Shown piece after piece: positions 1-5,001 of a stretch of 5,687 nt of DNA. A program made the position numbers and the translations under genes. This DNA is from Pseudomonadota bacterium (GTDB lineage: Bacteria > Bdellovibrionota > Oligoflexia > Oligoflexales > Oligoflexaceae), in the NCBI GenBank assembly GCA_029556045.1, contig JAKQGS010000314.1, positions 1 to 5,687 of the forward strand, read 5' to 3'. The notes under the pieces were generated by a model. It searched no databases. It was not told the DNA's origin and worked only from the letters and a program-made list of their open reading frames with translations. Position 1 is the stretch's first letter, and every line of letters starts with the position of its first letter.

Positions 1-1130
1 ACCCGCCCAAACGCGGGATTGTTTTTCAGGGGCCCATTTTTTTGGGTGCGCACAAACGTCAAAACATCCCGCAGGGACATTCGCTGCAAATCCAGGGCGG
101 ATTTACCCCCCAGGGTGATGGACTCCAGCTTGGGATCAAGACCCGTCCCATGGCAGTTCCGGCAGGTTTGATCCCCCCCCACACCCGCCTGTTCATCCTC
201 CGGTGCCAGTTCTTCCTCCGCCACTCCGGTTTCCCCATAACCCTGGCATACACTGCAGCGGCCCAACGAGTTGGCAGAAAAGTAGCGGGGATCGATGCGG
301 GGCCAGCTGTACCCGCAGGTGGGGCATCCCTCGCGGGTTGAAAACAGGCGCGGTGCGCGAACATCCACCGGCCCTTTAGGGTCCGCCGGGTAAAAGACCC
401 CGTACCCTTCCGCCTCCTGCAGCGCCAGTCCCACGGCCCGCACCAAACGCGCCTTGCTCTTTTCACCAACTTTCACAAGATCAACCATAATAGCGATCGT
501 GTGTTTTTCTTCTTTGGCCAGTTCCGGCAGAGGATTTAACGGAACCGTCCTGCCATCGATAATCGCCCGCAGGTATCCCTTTTCCGCAAACTTGGTCAAC
601 GGCGCCGCAAAGGCTCCCTTCTTTTTTTCCGCAATAGGGGCACAGATGGCGATGGTCTTCCCGTCGAATTCGTTCATCAGACCATCGGCGATGGCCTCCA
701 CCGACAGGGAGCTGGTGGGCAACCCATGTTTCGGACAAAATTTTTCCGCAAAGCGGGCAAAGGTAACACCCAGGAGTTCACTGACATCCGTCAGGGTGCC
801 AACAGTGGCCCGCCGGGATGGCTGGGTTTCATTTTGCGCCAAAGCAATGGCAGGTGAAAGGCCATCCACATGGCGCACCGATGGTCGGTTGCCCAGATCC
901 AGAAACTGTCGGGAATAATGGGACAGAGTGTAAAAAAATCGCCGTTGCGCCTCAGCCAGCACCGTATCAAAAGCCAGAGAACTTTTTCCTGAGCCACTCA
1001 CACCGGTAATGACCGTGATAGCCCCACGCTCTATGGTCACGTCGATATTTTTTAAATTATGCTCCGTCGCTCCATGGACTCGGATCCATTTCTTTTTACT
1101 GGTGCCATTCCCCGATTCCATCATTGTCAT
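1..1130 (-). CDS. uvrA: UvrA, excinuclease ABC subunit A, N-terminal part (cut by left window edge)
   Basis: This is the damage-recognition ATPase of cytoplasmic nucleotide excision repair, which loads UvrB at lesions. 376 codons are visible and open to the window edge. Residues 16-51 carry the UvrA opening (IRVHGATEHNLKNI) and Walker A GVSGSGKSS (43-51). AQRRFFYTLSHYSRQFL and DGLSPAIAL follow. A UvrB-binding-like domain spans about 140-250 (CAPIAEKKKGAF, GYLRAIIDG, KHTIAIMVD). The first zinc module is C269-C272 and C292-C295. A second CRNCHGTGL motif comes only 27 residues later (C323), where the family usually has well over 100, so most of that insert is missing. The start is the ATG at 1130-1128, which overlaps the pdxA stop as ATGA; GAGAGG lies about 11 bases upstream, and ATGs at codons 3 and 4 are alternatives. 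The ABC signature and second ATPase half lie outside the window. Family assignment is firm. Whether this is the sole, canonical UvrA or a divergent paralogue is open. Confidence 0.93.
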   Translation of the reverse strand, partial: MTMMESGNGTSKKKWIRVHGATEHNLKNIDVTIERGAITVITGVSGSGKSSLAFDTVLAEAQRRFFYTLSHYSRQFLDLGNRPSVRHVDGLSPAIALAQNETQPSRRATVGTLTDVSELLGVTFARFAEKFCPKHGLPTSSLSVEAIADGLMNEFDGKTIAICAPIAEKKKGAFAAPLTKFAEKGYLRAIIDGRTVPLNPLPELAKEEKHTIAIMVDLVKVGEKSKARLVRAVGLALQEAEGYGVFYPADPKGPVDVRAPRLFSTREGCPTCGYSWPRIDPRYFSANSLGRCSVCQGYGETGVAEEELAPEDEQAGVGGDQTCRNCHGTGLDPKLESITLGGKSALDLQRMSLRDVLTFVRTQKNGPLKNNPAFGR

Positions 1131-2104
1131 GACAAACAATACCTCTCGCACATCATCCATGCGTTTTGAAAACTGTCCAGTCGACCGGTGCCTAAGAGAA
1201 AATGATCCTGCGCCGGTCCGTGATCCGGTGAAACCCGCAGATGCGGCAATCCCCCGGTTATATTAACGGCATCGTAGAAATGCACGGTCTTCAGCGGCCC
1301 AAGCCCCTGGTCGTGGTACATGGCCAGAATACCCTGATAGTCCCCCTGATACCCCCGGAAGAATAGGGTGTCCGCTGGAAGCGGTCCCACTACATTGATC
1401 CCCTGCTGGCGGCATAATGCCACTGCCGGTGCAATGACCTCAGTATCCTCTGACCCAAAAAGACCCCCGTCACCACAGTGGGGATTTAAACCACACACCC
1501 CAATGCGTGGGGAAGACAGACCCAATTGCTGCCGCAGCGCTGCGTCCAGTGTGGTGAGTTTCCGTGCAACACCCGCGATGGTGATTTGATCCGCCACATC
1601 CCGCAACGGCACGTGATTGGTGACCAAACCGACGCGCAGCCGCGAGCCCGCCAATATCATAATACCGGGGGTTCCCCACAGTTGTTCAAAATATTCGGTT
1701 TGGCCGGGGAATCGAAATCCGGCGGTCTGCACGGCTTTCTTGTCGATGGGAGCCGTCAGCACCGCAAGACGACGGACCTGGGGTGGAATGCGAACGAGAG
1801 CCTGCAGGGCAGCCACAGCGATCGCTCCGCATTCCTGACGCTGCAATTGTTCCGCCGGTCGCCGCATATCCGGACCGCAGTCCATAAAATAAAATCCAGG
1901 ACTGGAAATCCCCTCCCAGCCTGACACCCCGCGCAAGGGGGGCACCTGCAGGCTGAGTCGCCGGCACTGATCATCCCAGTGCCAGCGGGATCCCATCAGG
2001 ACCATCGGGTAAGCCGGATCGCGGGCCGCCATCACAAGGCGGGCTATGGCCTCGATATTAAAACTATGAGGATCACCCAGGGTGATGCAAAAAAGCCTGT
2101 CCAC
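1127..2104 (-). CDS. pdxA: 4-hydroxythreonine-4-phosphate dehydrogenase PdxA (divergent)
   Basis: PdxA oxidises 4-phosphohydroxy-L-threonine with NAD(P)+ to the amino-ketone that PdxJ condenses into pyridoxine 5'-phosphate; it is cytosolic and metal dependent. With the GTG start the protein has 325 residues, close to the familiar 329 of E. coli. The metal-binding histidines are present: H164 (TNHVPLRD), H209 (GLNPHCGDGG) and H264 (AMYHDQGL). Substrate-site K272, N281 and R290 (LRVSPDHG) are also present, as is GPLPADTLF. Two things differ. The usual GHTE is GQTE (Q135), and the N-terminal GDPxGIGPE loop reads GDPHSFNIEA (10-19). The longer frame begins at an ATG (2122-2120) overlapping the upstream stop as ATGA. 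However, an AGGAGG at 2117-2112 lies inside that extension, 7 bases before a GTG, which also fits the family's N-terminus, so GTG is preferred. The stop overlaps the uvrA start. It is the middle gene of a probable three-gene operon. Confidence 0.92.
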   Translation of the reverse strand: MDRLFCITLGDPHSFNIEAIARLVMAARDPAYPMVLMGSRWHWDDQCRRLSLQVPPLRGVSGWEGISSPGFYFMDCGPDMRRPAEQLQRQECGAIAVAALQALVRIPPQVRRLAVLTAPIDKKAVQTAGFRFPGQTEYFEQLWGTPGIMILAGSRLRVGLVTNHVPLRDVADQITIAGVARKLTTLDAALRQQLGLSSPRIGVCGLNPHCGDGGLFGSEDTEVIAPAVALCRQQGINVVGPLPADTLFFRGYQGDYQGILAMYHDQGLGPLKTVHFYDAVNITGGLPHLRVSPDHGPAQDHFLLGTGRLDSFQNAWMMCERYCLS

Positions 2105-2117
2105 GCCATCCCCTCCT
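2102..2117 (-). promoter_or_regulatory. Shine-Dalgarno site that decides the pdxA start
   Basis: On the minus strand AGGAGG (2117-2112) is followed by a 7-base spacer and GTG (2104-2102). It lies just downstream of the ATG at 2122 that would give a six-residue extension with only a weak GGA upstream. The HAD stop codon (2121-2119) precedes this site immediately, so ribosomes finishing the HAD gene can re-initiate here. Confidence 0.65.
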
Positions 2118-2118
2118 A

Positions 2119-2961
2119 TCATCCCAGGGATTCCAGCACAAAGTCAGGACCTATGGATCCGTTTTCCCAACGGCTGGGGTGGGTCAACCCGGTTTTCACC
2201 ATCGCTGACGCAATCCCAAAATCCCGCGCCCCCAACACATCGGTGTCGATCTGATCACCCACCAGCACCATGGACATGGTTCCCGCCCGTCGGTGGGCTT
2301 CTTCAAATATCGGACGGTGGGGTTTGCCCAAACGGGTAAAACGCAGATGAGCCTGATCCCCAAACCGGGCCCTAAGGCCCTCTTCGATCATGAGGGCTAA
2401 AGTCCCGGCGGTAAACCCAAAGGCCCGGGGGCCACTGGGAAAGATCAGATCGGGGTTGGGTAGTATCAAGGACACCGATCGTCCGGCTTCAACCATTTGA
2501 ATGAGGGCCGTCAGGGTGGCATCCATGGCGGCAAGAAAGGGGAAATCCCCCTGATTGCCGATCACCAGCACATCAAAATGTGCCTCCGTCAGGGGATCCA
2601 CCACGATGTCTCCGGCGTTCTTCACCAGTGTCCGGGAACCCTCTGTGCCAAGGATCGCAACCCGACTTCCCTGCAGGTTACGCTGCGCAAAGTAGGCGGC
2701 CAGCAGCCCTCCGGACGAGATCACCCGATCAGCAGCAATGGCCAACCCCTGGCTGCGGTAATAGGCAGCTGTATCTGTCACGGTCTTGGAAGAGCCGTTC
2801 GTCAAAATGAAGTAAGTTTTATTTGTGGCATTCAATTGGTCGATGGCCTGACGGGCTTCCGGAAAGGCGCCATGACCATCCAGCAGTACCCCATAGACAT
2901 CGAGGAGAACCACCTCAAATTGGCGGCAAAGGTGAGCAAAGGTGGTTGTTTGCGGACGCAT
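2119..2961 (-). CDS. HAD-superfamily class IIA hydrolase (NagD/chronophin-like phosphatase)
   Basis: 280 residues, first gene of the probable operon with pdxA and uvrA. Class IIA HAD proteins are cytosolic phosphatases that use an aspartyl-phosphate intermediate. Motif I is LLDVYGVLLDG with the nucleophile at D21. Motif II is ILTNGSSK (T54, N55). The motif III lysine is K213 in GKPHRPIFEEA, and motif IV is GDQIDTD (235-241). The cap region has the class-typical LPNPDLIFPSG (about 167-177). Y23 replaces the Asp that normally acts as general acid; some HAD-IIA subfamilies have an aromatic residue here (DVWGV), so activity may be altered or simply subfamily-specific. The substrate is unknown. 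Mammalian pyridoxal phosphatase (chronophin) is a class IIA HAD, so the pdxA neighbour makes a B6 phosphate a reasonable but unproven guess; sugar phosphates or phosphoglycolate are alternatives. The ATG start has GGGGGA four bases upstream, inside a hairpin. Confidence 0.88.
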   Translation of the reverse strand: MRPQTTTFAHLCRQFEVVLLDVYGVLLDGHGAFPEARQAIDQLNATNKTYFILTNGSSKTVTDTAAYYRSQGLAIAADRVISSGGLLAAYFAQRNLQGSRVAILGTEGSRTLVKNAGDIVVDPLTEAHFDVLVIGNQGDFPFLAAMDATLTALIQMVEAGRSVSLILPNPDLIFPSGPRAFGFTAGTLALMIEEGLRARFGDQAHLRFTRLGKPHRPIFEEAHRRAGTMSMVLVGDQIDTDVLGARDFGIASAMVKTGLTHPSRWENGSIGPDFVLESLG

Positions 2962-2962
2962 G

Positions 2963-3009
2963 AATCCCCCGGATGCGGTTTCTTCTGAAGTACCACATCA
3001 CGGGGGATT
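2963..3009 (-). promoter_or_regulatory. Hairpin covering the ribosome binding site of the HAD gene
   Basis: Arms at 2963-2975 and 2996-3009 are complementary over 9 bp (AATCCCCCG with CGGGGGATT) plus 4 bp (GATG with CATC), with a one-base bulge and a 20-base loop that can pair a little further (GGT with ACC). In the minus-strand transcript the 3' arm contains the GGGGGA that serves as Shine-Dalgarno for the ATG at 2961. Folding would hide it. No T-run follows, so it does not look like an intrinsic terminator. The role as a translational control element is inferred; no ligand or known family is recognised. Confidence 0.5.
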
Positions 3010-3031
3010 TCGGAATGCCAACCTGTCCTTA

Positions 3032-3062
3032 ATTAGATTCTGCTGCAAAAGGCCGAGGTCAA
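3032..3062 (-). promoter_or_regulatory. Possible promoter for the HAD-pdxA-uvrA operon, inside the repeat
   Basis: On the minus strand TTGACC (3062-3057) and TCTAAT (3037-3032) each match five of six bases of the sigma-70 consensus. Their 19-base spacing is longer than the optimal 17. The -35 lies in the interior of the palindromic element and the -10 spans its edge. The only other evidence is that the operon needs a promoter downstream of the terminator-like core. Confidence 0.25.
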
Positions 3063-3158
3063 GGCACGAGGAGGAAAAAAAGCGCAGTGTATTCAACATA
3101 CATGAGCATTTTTTTCTGACGAAGTAACGCAGAGATCGGCCTTTTTCAGCAGAATCTA
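3034..3158. mobile_element. MITE-like palindromic element, 125 bp, TA-flanked
   Basis: Arms at 3034-3056 and 3136-3158 are inverted copies matching at 22 of 23 positions, starting TAGATTCTGCTG on each strand, with a 79-bp interior. The interior contains a nested A7/T7-flanked hairpin, so nearly the whole element can fold as a cruciform. It has no coding capacity. Both ends carry TA, as expected for a Tc1/mariner or IS630-type non-autonomous element that duplicates a TA target, although TA is also part of the symmetry. Its right end supplies the TAG stop of the VWA gene. No transposase is in the window, so family and mobility are inferred; a dispersed REP/BIME-type repeat is the alternative. 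Confidence 0.65.
3075..3115 (-). terminator. Terminator-like hairpin, possibly bidirectional
   Basis: A7 (3075-3081) and T7 (3109-3115) flank an imperfect stem: TGTAT (3088-3092) pairs with ATACA (3098-3102) across loop TCAAC, extended by GC, C and A pairs with a mismatch and bulges. Read on the minus strand, the stem ends in GCGC followed by TTTTTTT, resembling an intrinsic terminator for the VWA gene. The other strand also ends in T7. The stem is weak in GC, so efficiency is uncertain. Confidence 0.45.
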
Positions 3159-4289
3159 TTTGCCTAGGGTGACGTTGACATGGACCACCGTGGCAACACC
3201 CAGGTCTTCCCCATCAAAAGTCGGTACAATATCAAAGGTATACTCACCGGCCTCGGGGGGCACATCAAAGGACAATTCATATTCCCACACACCCTCACCG
3301 GCTTTTTTCAATTCGATCTCATAGTCCTTGTTCACCTTAGCACCGGCCACCTTGGCCTTGGCCTCTGCGGAGCTATAGGTTTTGACTTCCGGTTGTTTAA
3401 ACTCGGTCACCATGGCTGCGGCATCCTGGGCGTCCTTGGCAAATTTGATATTGTCCGGATTGCCGGTCACCAATTCAAGATAAGCACGGTTGGCTGCTTC
3501 ATTGGTATTCATGGCATCCGTCAAAAACAGGACATTCAGATTCAGACCGGCCACCTCAGCCCGCAGAGCTTCTGCAGCAACCTGCCCGGCATCACGGCAG
3601 CGATTGTCGCCAAATGGATCCTGATTGCAATCCACCATCATGCCATTCACCATCCCAAGGGTGGGCACGCCATCGGTAAACATGAAAATGTGTTTTTCAC
3701 GATCCTGATTCATAGTGGCAAAAACCTGGGTTCTGGCCAATTCAAAAGCAGCCTGATAATTGGTGGCCATGCCCACATTGGTGCAAAAAATATTGCTATT
3801 CAAGTATTGAGCTTTAAAGGTCTTGCCATCCACGACCCCATTGACCAGCATCCCCGCTTGGGATGCAAACTGCAGAAGCGAGAACTCCACCTTGTCATAG
3901 TTGTCCTTGAATTTGGCTTCCAGCGAATCGGAAAGAGCCCGGGCCGCCTCCAGGCGTTTGCAGGATCCTCCCACCAGTGGATCAACCTGGTTCATGGAGC
4001 CCGAGTAATCGATGATAAAATTGATATGGGGCCCCTGGACTGCCGTCTGCTCATTCAGGACTTTGCAAAACGATCCCTTGATATTGACGACACCACCGCT
4101 TTTATTGGTGATGACTTCCACGTCTTTTTCCAGCTTGTCGTTGCCTTGTTCACAGGGAACTGTCACATCGGAGACCTTGGGGGGGAGAGCCGCAACGTCG
4201 TTTTTGCCCGTGAACTCGTTGTTATTACAGGCAGCCGCCAGGGTCACCAGACCAAGAAACAACAAGCTGTGTTTTACCTGCATAACCAT
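3156..4289 (-). CDS. Secreted VWA-domain lipoprotein of unknown function
   Basis: 377 residues. The N-terminus MVMQVKHSLLFLGLVTLAAAC is a type II signal peptide: a lysine/histidine-bearing start, a hydrophobic stretch and a lipobox-like LAAAC with the lipidated Cys at 21. Asn at +2, not Asp, suggests outer-membrane sorting by the Lol rule. A von Willebrand factor A domain spans about 88-300, with an intact metal-ion (MIDAS) site: DYSGS (D94, S96, S98), T176 in GMATNY and D206 in FTDGVP. Six further cysteines (46, 75, 110, 169, 221, 231) probably form disulfides in the periplasm or outside. The C-terminal 70 residues look like a beta-rich domain (WEYELSFDVPPEAGEYTF). VWA domains typically bind protein ligands; the partner here is unknown. 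The frame could start 8 codons earlier, but GGAGGT at 4302-4297 sits 7 bases before this ATG. It appears to be a single gene divergent from folK. The TAG stop comes from the adjacent repeat. Confidence 0.9.
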   Translation of the reverse strand: MVMQVKHSLLFLGLVTLAAACNNNEFTGKNDVAALPPKVSDVTVPCEQGNDKLEKDVEVITNKSGGVVNIKGSFCKVLNEQTAVQGPHINFIIDYSGSMNQVDPLVGGSCKRLEAARALSDSLEAKFKDNYDKVEFSLLQFASQAGMLVNGVVDGKTFKAQYLNSNIFCTNVGMATNYQAAFELARTQVFATMNQDREKHIFMFTDGVPTLGMVNGMMVDCNQDPFGDNRCRDAGQVAAEALRAEVAGLNLNVLFLTDAMNTNEAANRAYLELVTGNPDNIKFAKDAQDAAAMVTEFKQPEVKTYSSAEAKAKVAGAKVNKDYEIELKKAGEGVWEYELSFDVPPEAGEYTFDIVPTFDGEDLGVATVVHVNVTLGK

Positions 4290-4296
4290 GGTGAAT

Positions 4297-4302
4297 ACCT
4301 CC
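4297..4302 (-). promoter_or_regulatory. Shine-Dalgarno site that decides the VWA lipoprotein start
   Basis: Minus-strand GGAGGT, 7 bases before the ATG at 4289-4287. It falls after the alternative upstream ATG (4313), which would add eight residues ahead of the signal peptide and has no comparable site. Confidence 0.75.
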
Positions 4303-4336
4303 ACGCGAAACATTCAAAAACCTTACGTCCCTACCA

Positions 4337-4350
4337 TAAAGCAAGCTTTA
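4337..4350. promoter_or_regulatory. Short palindrome in the divergent spacer, possible operator
   Basis: TAAAGC and GCTTTA face each other across two bases, about 48 bp upstream of the VWA start codon. It could be an operator or part of the VWA promoter region, but a 14-bp palindrome alone is weak evidence. No convincing promoter for the VWA gene was found in the spacer; a TATGGT hexamer overlaps this area without a good -35. Confidence 0.2.
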
Positions 4351-4408
4351 GGCCAGAATTTGGCTGATGGAATATCCGGGGGTTATCTGGCGGGGAATGA
4401 AAAGATTT

Positions 4409-4437
4409 TTGACACTTTGGAGTAATTCGCCTAGGAA
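4409..4437 (+). promoter_or_regulatory. Candidate sigma-70 promoter for folK
   Basis: A perfect -35 TTGACA (4409-4414) is followed after 17 bases by TAGGAA (4432-4437), a poor -10 with three matches. Transcription would begin near 4443-4446. That is right at the TTG start of folK (nearly leaderless) or about 32 bases before its first ATG at 4477. Confidence 0.35.
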
Positions 4438-4446
4438 TTAGTCAAA

Positions 4447-4992
4447 TTGTCTACCCCTGCGACAGCGAGCAGCCGAATGCCCCGAACCACAGCCCCATCC
4501 ATCCCCGCTTACCGGGCCATCATCGCGTTTGGCTCCAATCTGGGGGATCGGAAAAAGCAAATCGATGAAGGTTTAAACATGCTGGCGGAGTTTGGGGTGC
4601 ATCTGGACAAGATTTCACCCTTCTACGAGACTGACCCCATCGGCGCAGCGGACCAGACATTTGTTAACGGAGCAGCCCTGGTCTCCACGAACCTGTCCCC
4701 CCTTGATCTTCTGCAGGCGTTGCTGGTGGTGGAAAGGCGCTGCCATAGGGTCCGCACCATACATTGGGGCAATCGTACCCTGGATCTGGATATCATTCTG
4801 ATGCAGGATGCGGCCGGCTCCCCGATCGTCTATCAATCCGATGGTTTGACGATCCCCCATCCCCGCAGCCTTGAACGGGACTTTGTGCTGGTTCCCGCTG
4901 CCGCTGTGGCTCCGGAATGGGTGCACCCACAGACGGGGCACACACTGCTGGATGAGGTTATCTCCCGGAAATATAAATTGAATAGAAATTAG
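4447..4992 (+). CDS. folK: 2-amino-4-hydroxy-6-hydroxymethyldihydropteridine pyrophosphokinase (HPPK)
   Basis: FolK transfers pyrophosphate from ATP to 6-hydroxymethyl-7,8-dihydropterin, the step before dihydropteroate synthase in folate synthesis; it is cytosolic. Family motifs are in order: AFGSNLGD (27-34), SPFYETDPIG (57-66), FVNGA (72-76), VERRCHRVR (95-103), NRTLDLDII (109-117) with the metal-binding D113 and D115, and IPHPRSLERDFVLVP (136-150). The usual GRxR is HRVR here. At 181 residues from TTG it is longer than the roughly 160 usual, owing to a Ser/Thr/Pro-rich N-terminal tail. The in-frame ATG at 4477 (171 residues) is an equally plausible start; TTG has AGGA ten bases upstream, while the ATG has no clear site. 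An in-frame stop at 4432 rules out anything earlier. It is a single gene, divergent from the VWA gene and convergent with the TPR gene. No folB or folP is nearby in the window. Confidence 0.94.
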   Translation: MSTPATASSRMPRTTAPSIPAYRAIIAFGSNLGDRKKQIDEGLNMLAEFGVHLDKISPFYETDPIGAADQTFVNGAALVSTNLSPLDLLQALLVVERRCHRVRTIHWGNRTLDLDIILMQDAAGSPIVYQSDGLTIPHPRSLERDFVLVPAAAVAPEWVHPQTGHTLLDEVISRKYKLNRN

Positions 4993-5001
4993 GAGTTATT
5001 T

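Noticed and set aside
59..997. Several open frames of 68-154 codons on both strands in the uvrA region
   Set aside because: All are out of frame with a continuous 376-codon minus-strand frame that carries UvrA motifs throughout; their compositions (rich in Arg, Trp, Pro) look like shadows.
1127..2961. HAD-pdxA-uvrA as a defence or novel modification island
   Set aside because: Every member has a clear housekeeping family, with no nuclease, methylase, toxin or phage-related partner in the window.
2942..3127. 61-codon plus-strand open frame crossing the gap and the palindromic element
   Set aside because: It begins inside the HAD gene, runs through the repeat and shows no protein-like pattern or ribosome binding site.
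3034..3158. CRISPR repeat pair or small structured RNA gene
   Set aside because: There are only two arms, in inverted rather than direct orientation, with no further spaced copies. The fold is explained by a palindromic mobile repeat, and no RNA family is recognised.
3180..4367. 395-codon plus-strand open frame opposite the VWA gene
   Set aside because: It is slightly longer than the VWA gene but is an antisense shadow: no recognisable domain, whereas the minus strand has a signal peptide, complete MIDAS motifs and a good Shine-Dalgarno site.
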